64,000 bases of DNA from Nicotiana tabacum. Its lineage: Eukaryota; Streptophyta; Magnoliopsida; Solanales; Solanaceae. This document shows, piece by piece, positions 57,785 through 64,000 of the stretch; within the stretch, counting starts at the first letter, position 1; the number at the start of each line of letters is the position of its first letter. A program made the position numbers and the translations under genes. The notes beneath the pieces were generated by a model that was not told the origin of the DNA, did no database searches, and saw nothing but the letters and a program-made list of their open reading frames with translations. The DNA lies in contig NC_134101.1 of NCBI RefSeq assembly GCF_000715075.1, forward strand, positions 138,956,237 to 139,020,236. The letters run 5' to 3'.

Positions 57785-57843
57785 ATGACCGAGCCGTGAG
57801 GCGCCTACGTATCCTCTTTGAGGAATCAGGTCAAACGTAGTTC
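57785..57843 (-). other. Conserved structured motif, copy 5a (after pol)
   Basis: In sense: CTACGT/ACGTAG (57835-57840 with 57805-57810), TTGACCTGATT, CCTC/GAGG with an AAA loop (57820-57823 with 57813-57816), then GCC/GGC with a TCAC loop (57800-57802 with 57793-57795) and TCGGTCATA. Located 240 bases after the pol stop. Confidence 0.7.
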
Positions 57844-58082
57844 CCACGGTTTTATATTTCTTATGATTTTATCTTCTTTTTCTTTTCTTTTTTTTTTCTT
57901 TTTTTTTCATGTCTTTTCCATTAATGATTCCAAAAGAGGGGTATGAAAGAATAACTTAAGGCTCAAAGGGGGAAACAAGGGTTAAAGTGTTTGGATAGAA
58001 GAAAGAATTGTCTCCGTCATCTCATTATCCAATAAATGCCAAATACAAACAAACGAACCAATAATTGCCATAATTAAAGAAA
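57844..58082 (-). other. Spacer between element 5 pol stop and motif 5a
   Basis: Contains a long T/C run on the plus strand (57870-57910), purine-rich in sense. No gene. Confidence 0.5.
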
Positions 58083-61000
58083 TTACGCATAATATCTCTT
58101 GACTGCATCAGAATTGATAGCCATGTCGACACATCTTCCCTCGATATCTGTCAAACACAAAGCACCATTGGACAATACTCTGGTCACGATATAAGGCCCT
58201 TGCCAATTTGGGGCGAATTTGCCTTTTGCCTCGACCTGATGTGGGAGGATCTTCTTCAATACCTGCTGCCCTACTTCAAACTTCCTGGGGCGCACCTTCT
58301 TATTATATGTTCTCGCCATTCTCTTCTGGTATAGCTGACCATGGCACACTGCTGCCAATCTTTTCTCATCTATCAAGCTCAACTGGTCCAATCGAGCTTT
58401 GACCCATTCCTCATCATCAATCCCGGCTTCAGCGACAATCCGGAGGGACGGAATTTCGACCTCCACTGGTATTACGGACTCAGTTCCATACACCAACAAA
58501 TAAGAAGTTGTACCTATAGAAGTCCGGATGGTAGTGCGGTAACCTAACAGAGCAAAGGGTAATCTCTCGTGCCATTGTCTGGATCCTTCCACCATCTTTC
58601 GCAGTATCTTCTTGATGTTCTTATTGGCTGCTTCGACCGCTCCATTCGCCTTGGGACGATATGGGGTGGAATTGCGGTGGGTAATCTTGAATTGTTGGCA
58701 TACCTCTCTCATCAGGCTGCTGTTAAGATTCGCACCGTTATCCGTGATGATCACTTTTGGGATTCCAAATCTGCAGATGATATGGGAGTGAACAAAGTCC
58801 ACCACTGCCTTTTTGGTTACCGACTTGAAGGTTTTAGCCTCAACCCATTTGGTGAAGTAATCAATGGTCACTAGAATGAACCTATGACCGTTGGATGCTG
58901 CCGGCTCGATGGGCCCAATGACATCCATGCCCCATGCCACAAACGGCCAGGGTGCTGACATCGTATGTAACTCTGTCGGCGGAGAATGGATCAGATCTCC
59001 GTGTACCTGGCACTGATGGCATTTCCTCACGAAAGTGATACAGTCGTGTTCCATGGTGAGCCAATAACACCTTGTTCGAAGGATTTTCCTTGCCAATACA
59101 TATCCGCTCATGTGTGGCCCACAAACTTCAGCATGCACCTCTGCCATAACCGTTGTGGCTTGACCGGCATCTATGCATCTCAACAATCCCAAATCCGGGG
59201 TTCTTTTGTACAACACTCCTCCGCTGAGGAAGAAACCATTCGACAAACGCCGAAGGGCTCTTATTTGGTCTCCAGAGGCCTGTTCCGGATATATCCCCAT
59301 TCTGAGGTATTCCTTGATATCATGAAACCAGGGTTCGCCATCTGCTTCTTCTTCTATGGCATTACAGTAAGCGTGCTGATCACGGACCTGGATGTGCTGA
59401 GGATCAACATATATTTTGTCAGGGTGGTGCAACATTGATGCTAAGGTTGCTAAGGCATCCGCAACCTCATTGTGAACTCTTGGGATGTGTTTGAACTTTA
59501 CCGACCAAAATCGCTTGCTCAGATCATGCAAGCATTGTCGATATGGTATGAGCTTTAGATCTCGCATTTCCCATTCACCCTGAATCTGATGTACCAAGAG
59601 GTCCGAGTCTCCCAAGACCAAGACGTCTTGGACATCCATGTCCGCAGCTAAGCGCAGACCCATAATGCAAGCTTCATACTCGGCCATATTGTTGGTGCAA
59701 TAGAAGCGTAGTTGAGCCGTAACAGGATAATGGCATCCTGTTTCAGAAATGAGTACTGCACCTATTCCAACCCCCTTTGCGTTTGCAGCTCCATCGAAGA
59801 AAAGCTTCCAACCTGGTTCCTCAGTTAATTCCATCTCATTTGTATGCATTACCTCTTCGTCGGGAAAGTACGTTCTTAAGGGCTCGTATTTTTCATCAAC
59901 GGGATTCTCTGCCAAATGATCGGCCAGCGCCTGGGCTTTCATGGCTGTCCTCGTCACATAGACGATATCAAACTTTGTGAGTAGAATTTGCCATTTCGCC
60001 AACCTTCCCGTGGGCATAGGTTTCTGAAAGATATACTTCAATGGGTCCAAGCGGGATATGAGATAAGTGGTATACGAAGACAGGTAGTGCTTCAACTTCT
60101 GAGCTACCCAAGTTAGGGCGCAACATGTTTTCTCGAGTTGAGTGTACTTGACCTCATGTACTGTGAATTTCTTGCTAAGATAGTAGATGGCCTGCTCTTT
60201 CCTTCCTGTGTCGTCATGTTTCCCCAGCACACAACCAAATGAATTTTCCAGGACCGTCAGATAAAGAATTAAGGGCTTCCCCGGCTTAGGCGGGACCAAT
60301 ACGGGTGGATTAGACAGATACCCTTTGATTTGGTCGAAGGCCTCTTGACACTCTGCCGTCCAACCTACCGCAGCATCCTTTCTCAGCAGCCGAAATATGG
60401 GCTCACAAGTTGCTGTGAGTTGAGCGATGAACCTGCTGATGTAATTGAGTCTACCCAGCAAACTCATTACCTCTGTTTTGTTCCTTGGCGGTGGCAAATC
60501 TCGGATGGATTCAATTTTGGATGGGTCTAACTCAATCCCCCGTCGGCTGACGATGAATCCTAGCAGTTTTCCTGATGGAACCCCGAATGCGCATTTGGCC
60601 GGGTTGAGCTTGATATCATACCTTCGGAGTCTTTGGAAAAATCTCCTTAGGTCTGCTACATGGTCCTCCTGACGCCAAGACTTTATGATCACATCATCGA
60701 CGTACACCTCGATTTCTTTGTGTATCATGTCATGAAACACAGCAGTCATTGCTCGCATGTACGTTGCCCCGGCGTTCTTCAATCCGAACGGCATTACCCG
60801 ATAGCAGTAAGTTCCCCATGGCGTAATAAACACTGTCTTCTCCGCATCCTCCTCGTCCATTAGGATCTGATGATAACCCGCATAGCAATCCATAAAGGAT
60901 CCGATCTCGCGCCCAGCGCAATTATCGATCAGGATGTGAATGTTGGGTAACGGAAAATTGTCCTTGGGACTTGCTTTGTTGAGGTTGCGGTAGTCGACGC

Positions 61001-61357
61001 ACACCCTGATTTTTCCATCCTTCTTTGGGACTGGTACCACATTGGCCAACCACTCGGGATATCGAGTGACCCAAATGACCTTTGCCTGCAACTGCTTAAT
61101 CACCTCTTCTTTGATTTTTACACTAATTTTTGTTTTAAATTTCCTTAGTTTTTGCTTGACCGGGGGGTATGCCGGGTCAGTGGGCAATTTGTGAATCACT
61201 AAATTGGTGCTTAATCCAGGCATATCGTCATACGACCATGCAAAAACATCCTTGAATTCCATGAGGGTTTTGATCAATTCTTCCCTGACCTTCGGCTCAA
61301 TGTGGATGCTGATTTTGGTTTCTTGGACGTTGTCAGCGTCTCCTAGATTTACAGCCT
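58083..61357 (-). CDS. Element 5: pol (RT, RNase H, archaeal RNase H, integrase), open but 5'-truncated
   Basis: One frame of about 1,090 pol residues. Counting from an ATG at 61394, which lies in the element 6 LTR and adds 11 foreign residues: EAVNLGD-like start at 13, RT about 100-290 with YVDD at 231-234, RNase H about 365-500, archaeal RNase H about 528-660 (FFDGAAN with D534, AEYEA, GDSD), integrase zinc ligands H754, H761, C792, C795, DDE core D824, D885, E921 (35 residues between the last two), and a C-terminal PNWQGPYIVTRVL domain. No stop or frameshift, and all catalytic residues in place, unlike its homologue in element 4. Protease and gag are missing because element 6 interrupts the gene at 61358; they should lie beyond the right edge. 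The element was probably recently active before being split. Confidence 0.95.
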
Positions 61358-64000
61358 TGTCACACCTCCTTTTTCCGCCCCCGCGAGGGTACAAGGAGTT
61401 TTTTCCAATTAAAGGACAGTCGAAACGGGATTGGTTTAATTATTTCAGAGTCGCCACTTGGGAGATTTAGGGTGTCCCAAGTCACCAATTTTAATCCCGA
61501 ATCGAGGAAAAGAATGACTCTATATTACAGTCTGCGTACCAGAAATCCGGATAAGGAATTATGTTAACCCGGGAGAAGGTGTTAGGCATTCCCGAGTTCC
61601 GTGGTTCTAGCACGGTCGCACAACTGTTTTATTCGGCTTATTTATCTGATTTTTAATACAATTATGAACCATGTGCAAATTTTATCTTTTACCGCTTTAT
61701 TATCATTATTTTTTAGGAATGTGGACATCGCTTAAAACATATCTTTGGACTGTGTCACATGAAATGCACCCACAATCCGAAACATATTTTATTTGATGTT
61801 TTAGGATTTAGATTTGGGTCGCATGAAATGCGCATCCGAGTTTAAGAAGGTAAAATTAATTAAATCGCGCCTAAAGAGTCTAGCGCGTCATTATCTTTGG
61901 GGAAGGAAGTGAAATTCACTAAACAATCCATCCCAAATTCTAAGTAATTTTTTTTAAATAATTAAATAAATAAATGAGATTGGAGAATCCTGTAAATTTG
62001 TATTATTTACATCTATTTATTTTTAGCGAAATCCTTCCTTATTTTAAGAATATCCCTTAATGACTACCTTTTTATTATTACCAAGTTTATCTATAAATAT
62101 AAAATCAATATCTACATTCTTGAAAATAACATATTAAATAGAAGAGAAAAACAAATATTAACAGAAAGTAATAAAATTATAATCATAAATACAACATGGA
62201 ATTGTCGAAAAATAAAATAAAAAATAAAATAAAAAAATTATCCCATAGTTGGATTAAAATTCAAATTGTTAGTAAGACTTAAGCTTATTGAAACTAATTA
62301 TTTACAAATACTGAAAATTGAAAGAAAGAAAAAAAAACTTGATTACTAAACCATATTTCTAAAAAATTTAAACAATTTAACCTTAACTAACTTTGTTTTA
62401 ATTCACATCATGTCCTAATACTTGTTCGCAAACTAATTCATGTTTTAACTGAAATTGACTACATGATTCCGATTAACTTATCGTTGACGAAAAACCTTAT
62501 GAATAAGGAATTTAGTTAATTTTTGCCAAACTGATTCAATAACGCCATTTTTATGTTATTTCTTCTATTTTTTTTATTAAACAGTTTTAATTAATAATCA
62601 GGCTTAAATATATTTCCTAATAATCTGGTTAAGGCGTTATTTAATATGTCGCTATAATATGCCTAGTTATGCCAAATGACAGTGCTTTACAGAATAATAA
62701 TACATGAATAACCTAAATACAATACAAAGACTAAATTAAACTAAATTAAAAATTTAACACTCCATTCTTCATTTCAGCTTACAAAATGCCAAAATTACAG
62801 TTGTGTACCTGATATTGTCAATATAAGAAGAAGAAAGTCAGCAACGTAATACGTAACACAGCAACAGCAACAATAACCAGCAATAACCAGTCAACGAAAA
62901 TCCCAGTGACAGCTTTGAAAAATTCAAAAATAAAATCCAGGAATGCCGAAAATAACGGACAGAAACCAAGGGAAATTTTCAGATTTTTGAAAGTCTAGTT
63001 AATCTTCAACCCTTAATTTCTACACCTGTATACCAGAATATTTATCAGGTGTGTACTACTTCCTCTTCTAATTTTCAACTTTTTTTTTATTTTTCTTTGT
63101 ATGTTTTTCTTTTTCTTGAGAGTTTCAATGTTTTTTTTCAGAATAAATGTTCAGCTCTTTTTTTTCTGTCCTCCCTGATTTTTTTCCAGACCTCTCTATA
63201 TATAATCCCCACCCTTTAATCAATTAAAATCAATCCCTTTCTCTACCAAACCCATTATCTTCCCACTCATCCCCATTACATTAAATAAATATATCACACC
63301 ACCCCATTATATTTTGTCCCCCATGCCTAACATAAAATAATGCAAGATTCCCCTTTAAATTAAATCTTGTCCCCCCTTTATATTAAATAATCATATCACA
63401 ACCCACCCCATTTCAATTTGTCCCCCATGCTTCAAATAAACAATTACAAAATGTACAATTCCTAAACTACCCCTTCCGACCTTACTGAAATTACCAAACT
63501 ACCCCTGAACGTATTACAAATTTACCAAACTACCCATCAGCTATAACACATCAATTAATCAAACTTAACCAAAATATAGACAATATGATCAATTTCTAAC
63601 AATGTTCAAACAACAATATGAACACGGATGAACATCATAACAACAATATCATATGAACATGATTTTAACAACATTTCAACAACAAATCACATGAACACAA
63701 ATTGAACAACCAAGAACAACTAAAATTTGATTGAACAATATTTTAGCAACAAACAATCCTATTTTCGGATTCAACACCAACAACAAACAAAGTATGAAGA
63801 TTTCTTAATTCAATCATATTGAACTTAAAATCAACTCTAACAACATTACAACAAACAATTCTTATATTAAACTTAAACAAGATTATGAGACAAATTTAAA
63901 AAATAATCATAAGTGATAAACAAGAAATCAAACTATACAAATTTCGGATTCAAGAACAATCAAACAAAGTATGAACATGAATGAGTCTATTTTAAAACAA
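61358..64000 (-). mobile_element. 3' LTR of element 6 (same family as element 5), running off the window
   Basis: Plus-strand TGTCACACCTCC... at 61358 repeats 49958 onward, so in sense this is the GGAGGTGTGACA end of a minus-strand LTR. It abuts pol codons with no PBS, so it is the 3' LTR of an element inserted into element 5. The first 270 bases are nearly identical to element 5, then similarity becomes patchy (AT-rich 61900-62800, CAGCAACAGCAAC near 62860). It contains no coding region. AGCCT (61353-61357) is the expected target-site sequence. Its 5' edge and interior are to the right of the window. Confidence 0.88.

Overview
This window is plant nuclear DNA made almost entirely of nested LTR retrotransposons. 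No intact host gene is visible. Two groups are present. The first is Ty3/gypsy chromoviruses resembling the Tekay/Del clade: PBS TGGTATCAGAGC (initiator-Met tRNA), a DPGST protease, a chromodomain after integrase, and LTRs near 2.8-3.0 kb starting TGT(A/G)A(C/T)GACYC. The second is Tat/Ogre-lineage elements: PBS TGGCGACTCTGCTGGGGA, a second archaeal-type RNase H, a G-patch after the protease, and LTRs of 4-4.7 kb. The style of these families, and the TCGCAAATGCGA clusters in the chromovirus LTRs, suggest a solanaceous plant, perhaps Nicotiana; that is inference from memory.

Left part (1-14735), a nest open to the left. Element 2 is a gag-less chromovirus on the minus strand: 5' LTR 11867-14735, pol 8179-11657, 3' LTR 6251-8183. 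A plus-strand chromovirus LTR ending at 6250 was inserted into its 3' LTR. Element 1, on the minus strand (5' LTR 2975-5760, gag and pol 1-2773), was inserted into that LTR. Middle (14736-17987): the only DNA not belonging to large LTR elements. It is AT-rich and carries a 486-bp TRIM with a perfect 5-bp target duplication. Right part (17988-64000), a nest open to the right: element A (LTR 17988-21015 plus a non-coding interior) is split at 22713 by element 3 (plus-strand chromovirus). Element 3's 3' LTR is split at 31978 by element 4 (plus-strand Tat). Element 4's 3' LTR is split at 49958 by element 5 (minus-strand Tat). Element 5's pol is split at 61358 by element 6, of the same family as element 5.

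Almost every coding region is decayed by stops, frameshifts and some active-site losses. The exception is the pol of element 5 (58083-61357): one open frame through RT, RNase H, archaeal RNase H and integrase with its catalytic residues in place, cut at its 5' side by element 6.

The most interesting signals are non-coding. (1) A motif of about 60 nt, with up to three helices and paired base changes, occurs four times: once after pol and once before the polypurine tract in each Tat element. (2) The 3' UTR of element 4 has about 34 tandem units, each an inverted pentamer around an 8-nt loop, with arms that change together. (3) A 60-bp array in element 5 shows the same behaviour. (4) All chromovirus LTRs in which that stretch is present carry clusters of a dyad-symmetric TCGCAAATGCGA/TCGCGAACGCGA motif. 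(5) Two chromoviruses have a consensus splice donor in the LTR and a pyrimidine tract plus CAG directly before the gag ATG, which would predict a 1.5-kb leader intron. A perfectly phased 39-copy 41-bp minisatellite and a captured Ty1/copia fragment complete the picture.
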